Assembly: GCA_002343845.1 (NCBI GenBank)
Contig: DDSQ01000194.1
Location: 3,748-20,297 of the forward strand
Reading direction: 5' to 3'
Origin: Planctomycetes bacterium UBA2386
GTDB lineage: Bacteria > Planctomycetota > UBA1135 > UBA2386
Length of the DNA: 16,550 nt
Shown: piece after piece, positions 7,057 to 14,619 of the stretch
Layout of the letters: every line of letters starts with the position of its first letter
Numbering within the stretch: the first letter of the stretch is position 1
The notes under the pieces: model-generated
The model's database searches: none
What the model was told of the DNA's origin: nothing
The model's input: only the letters and a program-made list of their open reading frames with translations
Made by a program: the position numbers and the translations under genes

Positions 7057-8276
7057 TCGACGTCGTCTTCTACTTCCAGGCGCACCAGCCGTATCGACTG
7101 CGGAAGTGGAAGCCGAAGGATCGCATCAAGAAGCTCGACCTGTTCGACACGCCGCTGAACCGCATGGTCGCCGAGCGCGTCGCCGAGCGCTGCTACCTGC
7201 CGATGAACAAGCTGCTGCTCGACGCGATCGAGCGCACCGACGGGCAGTTCCGCTGCGCGTTCTCGCTGTCGGGCACGGTGATCCGGCAGCTGCGCGACTG
7301 GGTGCCCAAGGCCCTCGATTCGTTCGTCGCCCTCGCGGACTCCGGCAACGTCGAGTTCCTGTGCGAGACCAGCCAGCACGGGCTCGCCGCGGTCGTCGAT
7401 CGCGACGAGTTCATCGCCCAGATCGAACTGCAGCGCGCGACCGTCACCGACCTGTTCGGCGCGCCGACCTCGTTCCGCAACACGGAGCTGATCCTCGACA
7501 ACTCGATCTGCAAGCAGGTCGAGGACCTCGGTTTCGAGTGCATGCTCGGCGAAGGCGCGGACCGCCTGCTCGGCTGGCGCAGTCCGCAAGTCCCGTGGCG
7601 ACCGAAGGGTTGCAAGACGCTCAAGTTGCTGCTGCGCAGCTACTCGCTGTCCGACGACATCGCCTTCCGGTTCAGCAATCGGAAGTGGCCCGCCTGGCCC
7701 CTGTTTGCCGATACCTACGCCGGCTGGCTGCACGATGTGCCGCCGCCGGCCCAGTTCCTCGGCCTGTTCATGGACTACGAGACCTTCGGCGAACACCAGG
7801 CGGCCGGTACCGGCATCCTCGAGTTCATGCGCCACCTGCCCGAGCAGGTGCTGCAGGACCCGGGATTCCGCTTCCGCACGCCCGCGCAGGTCGCCGCCGA
7901 ACGCGACGTCGCCGGCGAACTCGACATCCCGACCCCGGTTTCGTGGGCGGACGCCGAGCGCAACCTGACCGCGTGGCTCGGCAACCCGATGCAGACCGCG
8001 GCGCACGAAGCGATCTACGCGCTGCGCCCGGAGGTGATGGCCCTCGCCGGAAGCCGCCCCGAACTGCTCGACGCCTGGCGGCACTTCACCACCAGCGATC
8101 ACGTGTACTACGCCGCCACGAAGCACCACAGCGATGCCGAGGTGCACGAGTACTTCAGCCCCTACGACACGCCGCACGCCGCGTTCGTCACCGTGATGAC
8201 GGCGCTCGACCACCTGCGCGAGCAGGTGAGAAAGGCGAAGGTGGCGACTCACCCGCAGACGAAGAAGAAGCCGTGA
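7053..8276 (+). CDS. Glycoside hydrolase family 57 protein (alpha-amylase-like)
   Basis: The protein is 407 aa, without a signal peptide, so it acts on intracellular alpha-glucan. The five GH57 conserved regions can be placed: FYFQAHQPYRL (6-16, HQP), the FSLSG region near residue 70, FRNTELILDNS with the likely nucleophile E145, LFMDYETFGEH with the likely acid/base D241, and TTSDHVYY near residue 348. The family includes alpha-amylases, 4-alpha-glucanotransferases and branching enzymes. The short length and lack of a C-terminal extension fit the small amylase-like group often encoded beside GH133 and glycogen synthase genes (from memory, in Bacteroidetes too). Branching activity cannot be excluded, and no other branching enzyme is in the window. 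The GTG start at 7053 overlaps the upstream stop (GTGA), with GGAG at 7041-7044 as Shine-Dalgarno. The Lys-rich C-terminus overlaps the next gene. Confidence 0.93.
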   Translation: MIDVVFYFQAHQPYRLRKWKPKDRIKKLDLFDTPLNRMVAERVAERCYLPMNKLLLDAIERTDGQFRCAFSLSGTVIRQLRDWVPKALDSFVALADSGNVEFLCETSQHGLAAVVDRDEFIAQIELQRATVTDLFGAPTSFRNTELILDNSICKQVEDLGFECMLGEGADRLLGWRSPQVPWRPKGCKTLKLLLRSYSLSDDIAFRFSNRKWPAWPLFADTYAGWLHDVPPPAQFLGLFMDYETFGEHQAAGTGILEFMRHLPEQVLQDPGFRFRTPAQVAAERDVAGELDIPTPVSWADAERNLTAWLGNPMQTAAHEAIYALRPEVMALAGSRPELLDAWRHFTTSDHVYYAATKHHSDAEVHEYFSPYDTPHAAFVTVMTALDHLREQVRKAKVATHPQTKKKP

Positions 8277-11200
8277 CCATGCCGGATCGTTCGTTCCAAC
8301 TGTTCGAGATCTCCTGGGAGGTCTGCAACAAGGTCGGTGGCATCCACACGGTGCTGTCGAGCAAGGCGGTCACCGCGGTCGAGCGCTTCGGCGACGACTA
8401 CATCACGATCGGCCCGCAGCTGCTGGGCGGCACCGGTGCACACCCACCGTTCGACGAAGAGCCCGGCTACGAGGAGTTCATCTCCGGTTGCCGGCAGATC
8501 GGCGTGCCGGTGCGCATCGGCCGCTGGCGGATTCCCGGCCGGCCGCGCTGCATCCTGGTCGGCTTCTCGGGGCTCTACGAACAGAAGGACGGCATCCTCG
8601 CCGGGCTCTGGGAACGCCACCGCGTCGACTCGATCGCCGGTGACTGGGGCTACGTCGAGCCGGTGCTGTTCGCGACCGCCGCTGCGAAGGTGATCGAGCG
8701 CTGGTGGGACGAGTTCCTGGCGCCGTACCACCGCCGCGCGGTCGTGCAGGCGCACGAGTGGATGACGGGAGCGGCCCTGCTCTACCTGCAGGAACGCATC
8801 CCGAGCATCGGCACGGTGTTCACGACGCATGCGACGATGCTCGGCCGCGCCTTGGCGTCGCTGGGCATCACGCCCGACCCCACCGCGGCCGACAAGGGGC
8901 TCGGCGGCAAGTCGGTCGAGGACCTCGCACGCATGCACGGCGTGCAGGCCAAGCACTCGCTCGAAGGCGTCTGTGCGCGCAAGGCCGACGCCTTCACGAC
9001 GGTGAGTGCGATCACCGCCGCCGAGGCCGAGTTGCTGCACGGCCGCAAGGTCGAACCGCTGCTGCCGAACGGCATCGACCTCGCGGTCGTCGACGAACTC
9101 GCGGCCGGCGACCGTGCCGCGACGCGCGCGCAGTTGGCGAAGGTCGCTGGCGCGATGCTCGGCGAGGACGTTTCCGACGCCGCCTTCGTCGCGCTCGCCG
9201 GACGCTACGAGTTCCACAACAAGGGCATCGAGCTGCTGCTCGACGCGCTCGGCCCGATGCAGCACGCGCGCGGCCGTCGCATGGTGGTGTTCCTGCTGGT
9301 TCCGGCCGGCAACTCCGGCGTGCGCGCCGAACTGATGGAACGGCTCGCCAACGGCGGAGGTGCTGGCCGCGGCCCGATCGGGCTGTGCACGCACAACCTG
9401 TTCGACGAGGAGCGCGATCCGACCCACGTGCACTGCAAGCGCCTCGGTCTCGACAACCGGGTGGGCGGCCGCATCAAGATCGTGCAGATCCCGATCTACC
9501 TGCGCCCCGACGACGGTCTGCTGCACCGCGAGTACGAAGCCGTGCTGGCGGCGATGGACCTCGGCGCCTACCCCTCCTACTACGAGCCGTGGGGCTACAC
9601 GCCGCAGGAGGCGTTGGCGGTCGGCGTGCCGACGGTCACCACGGATCTCGCGGGCTTCGGTCGCTGGGCCAACGGCGCGGGCCTCGGGCCCAAGGACGGC
9701 ATCACCGTGCTGCGTCGCGAGCGCGTGCCGTACAAGGAAGTCACCGCGTCGCTGGTCGACGCGCTCGAGGGCCTGCTCGACGCCCAGGTCGATCGGGAAC
9801 AGCAGCGCGCGCGTTGCCGTGCCGCCGCGGGCCGCACGGCCTGGAAGGATCTGTTCGCGCACTACGAGGCCGCGTACCGCGCGGCGATCGGTGCGGTCCA
9901 GCAGCGGAGCACCAGCGGCGTCGTGCAGTTCCGGTTGCCCAAGCGCGCGTTGCCGTCGCCGGGCTCGGGCACCTCGCCGCGGCTCACCGGCTTCGAGGCC
10001 TCGGCGACGCTGCCGCAGGGTCTGCGTGGGCTCGAACGACTCGCGCGCAACTTCTGGTGGGTCTGGAACGGCGGCGTGCGCGGCCTGTTCGAGGAGCTGT
10101 CGTCGGGCTTCCAACGCACCGGCGAGAACCCGGTCGCGTTCCTGCAGGGCGTCGGCCTCGACGCGCTCGAGAAGAAGGCGAAGGACCAGGACTACCTGCG
10201 TCGCCTGCAATCGGTGTGCAAACGCTTCGACGACTACATGGCGACGGCCAAGCAGCCGCTCGCGCTGGGCGACGCACCGGGCGGGCCGGCGATCTCGGAC
10301 AAGCACCCGATCGCCTACTTCTCGGCCGAGTTCGGCGTGCACCACTCGCTGCCGATCTACAGCGGTGGTCTCGGCATCCTGGCCGGCGACCACCTGAAGT
10401 CGGCGAGCGATCTCGGCATCCCGCTGGTCGGCGTCGGGCTGTTCTACCAGTTCGGCTACATGGCCCAGCAGCTCGCGACCGACGGCCAGCAGGTCGCTGC
10501 CGACAAGGAGAACCGGCCGAGCAAGCTCGCCGTCGAGATCGTGCGCGCCGCCGACGGCCGCCCGCTCGAGGTGTCGTTGCCGCTGCCCGGGCGCGAGCTG
10601 TTCCTGCGCGCGTGGAAGGCGATGGTCGGGCGCGTCACGCTCTACCTGCTCGACACCAACCTGCCGCAGAACCGTCCCGAGGACCGCAACATCACGCGCA
10701 ACCTCTACGGCGGCGACGTCGAGACGCGCATCCAACAGGAGATCGTGCTCGGCCGCGGCGGCGTGCGCGTGCTGCGCGCGCTCGACATCCGGCCGGCGGT
10801 CTTCCACATGAACGAGGGGCACGCGGCGTTCCTGACGCTCGAACGCACGAGCCGACTGGTGCGTGGTGAGGGCCTGCCGTTCGAGGCCGCGCGCGAATAC
10901 GTCGCGGCGACGACGCTGTTCACCACGCACACGCCAGTGCCCGCCGGGCACGACCGCTTCGCCGAGGATCTCGTCCGGCGCTACTTCGGCGACGCCGAGG
11001 AGTGGGTCGGATTGCCGTGGGACCGCTTCTTCGCGCTCGGCCAGGCGAGCGGCGGCACCGCCGAGTTCAACATGACGTACCTGGCGATGCACTTCGCCGG
11101 CTACGTGAACGGCGTCAGCAAGCTGCACGGGCTGGCGTCGCAGAAGCTGCTGCACGCGTTCTGGCCCGGCCTGCTCGAGAACGAGGTGCCGATCGCCGCG

Positions 11201-12511
11201 GTGACCAACGGCGTGCACCTGGCGACCTGGACGCATCCGGGTGTCACGCGCCTGCTGCGCGGCAACGACGAAACGGTGCGGCCGGCCGACTTCGCGAATG
11301 CCGCGAAGATCCCGGCACCGGACCTGTGGCGGGTGCACCAGGGCAACAAGGCGCTGCTGCTCGACAACGTGCGCAGCGCGCTGACGCGCACGTTCCACGC
11401 CCGCGGTGACAGCCCGGTGTTGCTCAGTGCGATGCTCGCCGGCCTCGACGACAAGGCGCTGTGGCTCGGCTTCGCGCGCCGGTTCGCGCCGTACAAGCGT
11501 GCGCACCTGCTGTTCTCGGAGCCCGCGCGGTTGCGCGCGATCCTCGGGTCGAGCGATCGCCCGGTGCGCATCGTCGTCGCCGGCAAGGCGCACCCTCGCG
11601 ACAAGATGGGCCAGGACATCCTCAAGTCGATCGTGCAGATCGCGCGCTCGCCCGAGTTCGTCGGCCGCGTCTTCTTCGTCGAGGACTACGACATCGGCCT
11701 CGCGCGCTCGCTGGTGCAGGGCGTCGACGTCTGGGTCAACACGCCGACCCGCATGGAAGAAGCGAGCGGCACGTCGGGCATGAAGGCGGCGGCCAACGGC
11801 GTGCTCAACCTGTCGATCGGCGACGGCTGGTGGCCCGAGGCCGCCGACGGCGGCAACGGCTGGACCATCGGTGGTGCGCAGGTCTACGGCAACCACGACC
11901 TGCAGAACCAGGCCGACGCGACGGCCCTCTACCGGCTGCTCGAAGAGGAGATCGTGCCGCGCTTCTTCTCGCGCGATGCGGGCGGCGTGCCGACTGCCTG
12001 GGTCGAGATGATGAAGCACTGCCTCGCGACGGTGCCGACGGTGTTCAACACCGACCGCATGGTGGGCGACTACCTGCGGCAGGCCTACCGGCCGAAGGCC
12101 GCCAACTACTTCGCGCAGCAGGCCGAGAAGAAGCTGCCGGCGCGCGAGCGCGCGAAGGAGTTCGCGCGGATCCGGTCGGGCTTCGAGAAGCTGAAGATCG
12201 TGTCGGCGACGACGGTCGAGATGGCGGACTTCAAGGTCGGCCAGCACCTCGACGTCCACCTCGAAGTCGACCTCGGTGTCCTGTCCACCACGGACGTGGT
12301 GGTGGAGCTGGTGCTCACGCGCGGCGACACGGCGCGCGAGACGATCGTGGTGCCGCTGCAACACCGCGGCGTGAAGACCGGCACGGTGCACACGTTCGAC
12401 GGCGGCTACCGCGTCGAACTGGCGGGGCACTACGAGCACGGCATGCGCGTGCGCGTGCCAGCCCAGACGCGTCACGACGCCAAGGTGCGCGGACTCGTGC
12501 TCTGGGCGTAG
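8273..12511 (+). CDS. Fusion of GT3 glycogen synthase and GT35 alpha-glucan phosphorylase
   Basis: The protein is 1412 aa, cytoplasmic, and carries two opposing chain-end enzymes. Residues about 8-545 are a GT3 (eukaryote-type) glycogen synthase: FEISWEVCNKVGGIHTVLS (11-29), with K20 at the nucleotide-sugar site, and YYEPWGYTPQEALAVG, where E438 and E446 form the E-x7-E motif of retaining GT-B enzymes. A linker of about 25 residues rich in Ser, Pro and Gly (near 546-571) leads to an alpha-glucan family phosphorylase: LARNFWWVWNGG at the start, PIAYFSAEFGVHHSLPIYSG, FHMNEGHAAFLTLE, TTHTPVPAGHDRF, VTNGVHLATW, and SGTSGMKAAANG, where K1171 should bind pyridoxal phosphate. The last 110 residues are a separate beta-rich domain of unknown role, perhaps glucan binding. 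The start is GTG 8273, overlapping the GH57 stop (GTGA) as elsewhere here; ATG 8279 is in frame and nearly equal. I recall proteins of similar size and order in Bacteroidetes. All key residues checked are present in both halves, so both are probably active. Confidence 0.95.
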   Translation: MTMPDRSFQLFEISWEVCNKVGGIHTVLSSKAVTAVERFGDDYITIGPQLLGGTGAHPPFDEEPGYEEFISGCRQIGVPVRIGRWRIPGRPRCILVGFSGLYEQKDGILAGLWERHRVDSIAGDWGYVEPVLFATAAAKVIERWWDEFLAPYHRRAVVQAHEWMTGAALLYLQERIPSIGTVFTTHATMLGRALASLGITPDPTAADKGLGGKSVEDLARMHGVQAKHSLEGVCARKADAFTTVSAITAAEAELLHGRKVEPLLPNGIDLAVVDELAAGDRAATRAQLAKVAGAMLGEDVSDAAFVALAGRYEFHNKGIELLLDALGPMQHARGRRMVVFLLVPAGNSGVRAELMERLANGGGAGRGPIGLCTHNLFDEERDPTHVHCKRLGLDNRVGGRIKIVQIPIYLRPDDGLLHREYEAVLAAMDLGAYPSYYEPWGYTPQEALAVGVPTVTTDLAGFGRWANGAGLGPKDGITVLRRERVPYKEVTASLVDALEGLLDAQVDREQQRARCRAAAGRTAWKDLFAHYEAAYRAAIGAVQQRSTSGVVQFRLPKRALPSPGSGTSPRLTGFEASATLPQGLRGLERLARNFWWVWNGGVRGLFEELSSGFQRTGENPVAFLQGVGLDALEKKAKDQDYLRRLQSVCKRFDDYMATAKQPLALGDAPGGPAISDKHPIAYFSAEFGVHHSLPIYSGGLGILAGDHLKSASDLGIPLVGVGLFYQFGYMAQQLATDGQQVAADKENRPSKLAVEIVRAADGRPLEVSLPLPGRELFLRAWKAMVGRVTLYLLDTNLPQNRPEDRNITRNLYGGDVETRIQQEIVLGRGGVRVLRALDIRPAVFHMNEGHAAFLTLERTSRLVRGEGLPFEAAREYVAATTLFTTHTPVPAGHDRFAEDLVRRYFGDAEEWVGLPWDRFFALGQASGGTAEFNMTYLAMHFAGYVNGVSKLHGLASQKLLHAFWPGLLENEVPIAAVTNGVHLATWTHPGVTRLLRGNDETVRPADFANAAKIPAPDLWRVHQGNKALLLDNVRSALTRTFHARGDSPVLLSAMLAGLDDKALWLGFARRFAPYKRAHLLFSEPARLRAILGSSDRPVRIVVAGKAHPRDKMGQDILKSIVQIARSPEFVGRVFFVEDYDIGLARSLVQGVDVWVNTPTRMEEASGTSGMKAAANGVLNLSIGDGWWPEAADGGNGWTIGGAQVYGNHDLQNQADATALYRLLEEEIVPRFFSRDAGGVPTAWVEMMKHCLATVPTVFNTDRMVGDYLRQAYRPKAANYFAQQAEKKLPARERAKEFARIRSGFEKLKIVSATTVEMADFKVGQHLDVHLEVDLGVLSTTDVVVELVLTRGDTARETIVVPLQHRGVKTGTVHTFDGGYRVELAGHYEHGMRVRVPAQTRHDAKVRGLVLWA

Positions 12512-12579
12512 CGCCGCAGTCGTGCGCCTCGGAGCGGGCGGCACGTATCGAACTGTCGGACAGCCGCTTGCGACGTGCG

Positions 12580-12624
12580 ACCAGCAAACTGGTCACCAGT
12601 GCCGATGGCCAGTAAACTGGTCAC
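12580..12624. promoter_or_regulatory. Two tandem palindromic elements before the ATPase gene
   Basis: A 16-base element, CCAGYAAACTGGTCAC, occurs at 12581-12596 (Y=C) and again at 12609-12624 (Y=T), 28 bases apart start to start. Each contains an inverted repeat: CCAG-CAAA-CTGG in the first (extended by A/T at 12580 and 12593) and CCAGT-AA-ACTGG in the second. The second copy ends 6 bases before the ATPase start codon. Position, symmetry and spacing of almost three helical turns fit a double operator or other protein-binding site. The sequence is less GC-rich than its surroundings. Confidence 0.6.
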
Positions 12625-12630
12625 TCGCGA

Positions 12631-13815
12631 ATGGACGCCTCCGGACTACTCGATGTCGCTGCTGCCTGGAGCCACTGGGAGCAACCGCCGCCGAAGTCGG
12701 TACCGCGTGCCGTGGCGCTACCCGCAGACCTTCGGCCGGACCTGGCGCTCGTCGTTCAGGGCGTTCGTCGTTGCGGCAAGTCGACCCTGCTCGCGCAGAT
12801 GATGGCTCGCTACGGACTCGATCGTCGGCACTGTCTCTTCATCAACTTCGAGGATCCCCGGCTCGCGGCCGACCTCGATCACACCGTGCTGCAGGCGATG
12901 GTCGACGCCTTCGAGGCGCGCTCGCCAGGCATCGCGGCGACCTACTTCCTCGACGAGATCCAGCGTGTCAGCGGCTGGCAACGATGGCTGCGCAAGGAAC
13001 TCGACCGGCCGCGCGCACGCCGCTTCGTCGTCACCGGCTCGAACGCCCACCTGCTGTCGGGCGAACTGGCTTCGACGCTGACCGGGCGCCATCTACGCGT
13101 CGAGTTGTCACCGTTCGACTTCGACGAGTTCCAGAAGCTGCGTCCGGGAACTCCGGTCGAGCAGTACCTGGCCAGCGGCGGGTTCCCCGCGCCGGCACTC
13201 GCCGCGGATCCGGACGCCATCTTGCGCGCCTACTTCGAGGACATCGTCGAGCGCGACGTGCGCGAACGCGTCGGCGCCCGTTCGAGTCGGCCGCTGCGGC
13301 AACTGGTGCAGATGCTCTACGAGTCCGCCGGGTCCGAGCTCAGCGTTCGCCGCGTGGCGGCTGCTCTCGACATCGCCACCGACACCACGAGCCTCTACCT
13401 CGATGCTGTCGCCAGCGCCTACCTCGCCTTCCCGTGTCCGTTCTTCGCCTGGTCGACGCGCAAGCAGGCGCTGCGCCAGAAGAAGTGGTACCCGGTCGAC
13501 AACGGCCTGCGCCGCGTGGCCGTCGTCCGCGCCGGCGTGGATCGTGGCAAGCAGCTCGAGTGCGCGACGTTCCAGTTGCTGCGCCGCCGCTACTCGCAAG
13601 TCTGCTACTGGCGCGGCTCCGGCGAAGTCGACTTCGTGGTCGAACACGCGGGCCTGCCCACGCCGATCCAGGTCAGTCTCGACGAACCGACCGAGCGCCA
13701 CCGGTTGGCTCTCGACGAGTTCTACGCCGAGCACCCGAAGGCCGAAGAGGCGGTGTTCGTCGATGCCGAGGCCTACGCACGCGGCTTGCCGCGGCTCCCA
13801 GGGTCGCGCGGGTAA
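12631..13815 (+). CDS. AAA_14/DUF4143-type ATP-binding protein
   Basis: The protein is 394 aa. The P-loop ATPase domain comes first: a lead-in WSHWEQPPPKSVPRAV (residues 13-28) typical of this group, Walker A GVRRCGKST (44-52, K50), Walker B YFLDEIQ (D108, E109), and the sensor-like VTGSNAHLLSGE (134-145) followed by LTGRHLRVELSPFDFDEF. A winged-helix-like middle part (LSVRRVAAALDIATDTTSLYLD) leads to a C-terminal domain with RGSGEVDFVV (D334) and IQVS (Q347-S349). This resembles the PD-(D/E)XK-like C-terminus of the family, but with the (D/E)xK element replaced by QVS, so nuclease activity is doubtful. The cellular role of this widespread family is not established. The start is the only ATG after an in-frame TAA at 12613 and has no Shine-Dalgarno. 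The gene follows two palindromes and lies 10 bases before the DUF72 gene. Confidence 0.9.
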   Translation: MDASGLLDVAAAWSHWEQPPPKSVPRAVALPADLRPDLALVVQGVRRCGKSTLLAQMMARYGLDRRHCLFINFEDPRLAADLDHTVLQAMVDAFEARSPGIAATYFLDEIQRVSGWQRWLRKELDRPRARRFVVTGSNAHLLSGELASTLTGRHLRVELSPFDFDEFQKLRPGTPVEQYLASGGFPAPALAADPDAILRAYFEDIVERDVRERVGARSSRPLRQLVQMLYESAGSELSVRRVAAALDIATDTTSLYLDAVASAYLAFPCPFFAWSTRKQALRQKKWYPVDNGLRRVAVVRAGVDRGKQLECATFQLLRRRYSQVCYWRGSGEVDFVVEHAGLPTPIQVSLDEPTERHRLALDEFYAEHPKAEEAVFVDAEAYARGLPRLPGSRG

Positions 13816-13820
13816 GGTGG
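13814..13820 (+). promoter_or_regulatory. Ribosome binding site of the DUF72 gene
   Basis: AAGGTGG overlaps the TAA stop of the ATPase gene and lies 5 bases before the GTG at 13826. It decides that start over the in-frame GTG at 13817, which sits inside the site. Confidence 0.55.
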
Positions 13821-13825
13821 CAGCC

Positions 13826-14521
13826 GTGAGCACGTTCCACGTCGGCACGAGCGGCTTCAGCTACGACGAGTGGCGGCCGGCCTTCTACCCCGACGACCTG
13901 AAGAAGGACGCGATGCTGGCCTTCTATGCCGAGCAACTGCCGGCGGTCGAACTCAACAACACCTTCTACCGGCTGCCGACCGCGAAGATGGCGGCGAAGT
14001 GGCGCTCGCAGGTGCCCGACTCGTTCCGCTTCGTGGTGAAGGCGAGCCAGCGGCTGACCTGGACACAGAAGCTGAAGGACTGCGGCGAACTGCTCGCCGT
14101 GCTGTTCGCGGCGATCGAGCCGCTCGGCAGCACGCTCGGCTGCGTCTTCTACCAGGTGCCGAAGTGGGTGCGGAAGGACACGGCGTTGCTGCGCGAGTTC
14201 CTGCAGCAGCAGCGGCCCGGCATGCGCGTCGCGTTCGAGTTCGCGCATCCGAGCTGGCACGATGACGACGCGCGTGCGGTGCTGCGCGAGTTCGCTGTCG
14301 CGCTGGTCGCCAGCGACAAGGACGATGCGCCGCCGCCGGATCTCGTCGACACCGCGCCGTGGTGCTACCTGCGGCTGCGACGCACGGGCTACACCGACGA
14401 CGAACTGCGGAGTTGGCGCGACCGCCTGCGCGCGGCCTACCCGGCCGGCGGCTTCGTGTTCTTCAAGCACGAGGACAGTTGCGCCGGCCCGGCACTCGCC
14501 AGGCGGTACCTCGCCCTGTGA
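13826..14521 (+). CDS. DUF72 (YecE-like) family protein
   Basis: The protein is 231 aa, close to the family length, predicted cytoplasmic TIM-barrel-like. The start carries the family signature: HVGTSGFSYDEWRPAFYP followed by LAFYAEQLPAVELNNTFYRLP (compare the usual GTSGWSY..W...FYP and VE.N.TFY..P). FRFVVKASQRLT, LGCVFYQVPKWV and VAFEFAHPSWH follow at the expected places. The C-terminus FVFFKHEDSCAGPALARRYL replaces the usual FNN(D) motif with FKHED. The biochemical function of DUF72 is unknown. Probably co-transcribed with the ATPase gene upstream, with a 10-base gap. No functional link between the two is known to me. Confidence 0.93.
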   Translation: MSTFHVGTSGFSYDEWRPAFYPDDLKKDAMLAFYAEQLPAVELNNTFYRLPTAKMAAKWRSQVPDSFRFVVKASQRLTWTQKLKDCGELLAVLFAAIEPLGSTLGCVFYQVPKWVRKDTALLREFLQQQRPGMRVAFEFAHPSWHDDDARAVLREFAVALVASDKDDAPPPDLVDTAPWCYLRLRRTGYTDDELRSWRDRLRAAYPAGGFVFFKHEDSCAGPALARRYLAL

Positions 14522-14552
14522 CGCAGGCGGGTTGCCGCGGGTCGATGGCGGG

Positions 14553-14580
14553 TTGACGGTTGCTTGGGCCCTGGGACACT
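14553..14580 (+). promoter_or_regulatory. Weak sigma-70-like promoter candidate before the repeat protein gene
   Basis: TTGACG (14553-14558, five of six bases of the -35 consensus) is followed after 16 bases by GACACT (14575-14580, three of six bases of the -10 consensus). It lies 39 bases before the start of the secreted repeat protein, in a 98-base spacer. The spacer also holds a 9-base direct repeat, GGCGGGTTG, at 14526 and 14547. In GC-rich DNA such a match is weak evidence. Confidence 0.25.
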
Positions 14581-14619
14581 GACGCGTGCCGTCCCCCCGC
14601 CGCCACCGCGATCCCGCCG

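Noticed and set aside
8249..12544. A 1431-codon open frame on the minus strand opposite the synthase-phosphorylase gene
   Set aside because: Its translation is rich in Arg, Ala, His and Val with no recognisable domain, and it mirrors strong third-position GC bias of the real plus-strand gene.
12512..12560. Possible terminator after the fusion gene (GTGCGCC ... GGCGGCAC)
   Set aside because: The stem needs a bulge and no T-run follows.
12575..12802. A 75-codon plus-strand frame starting across the palindromes
   Set aside because: It overlaps the ATPase in another frame; the ATPase frame holds the family lead-in and Walker A motif, so there is no frameshift to repair, and this short frame has no recognisable content.
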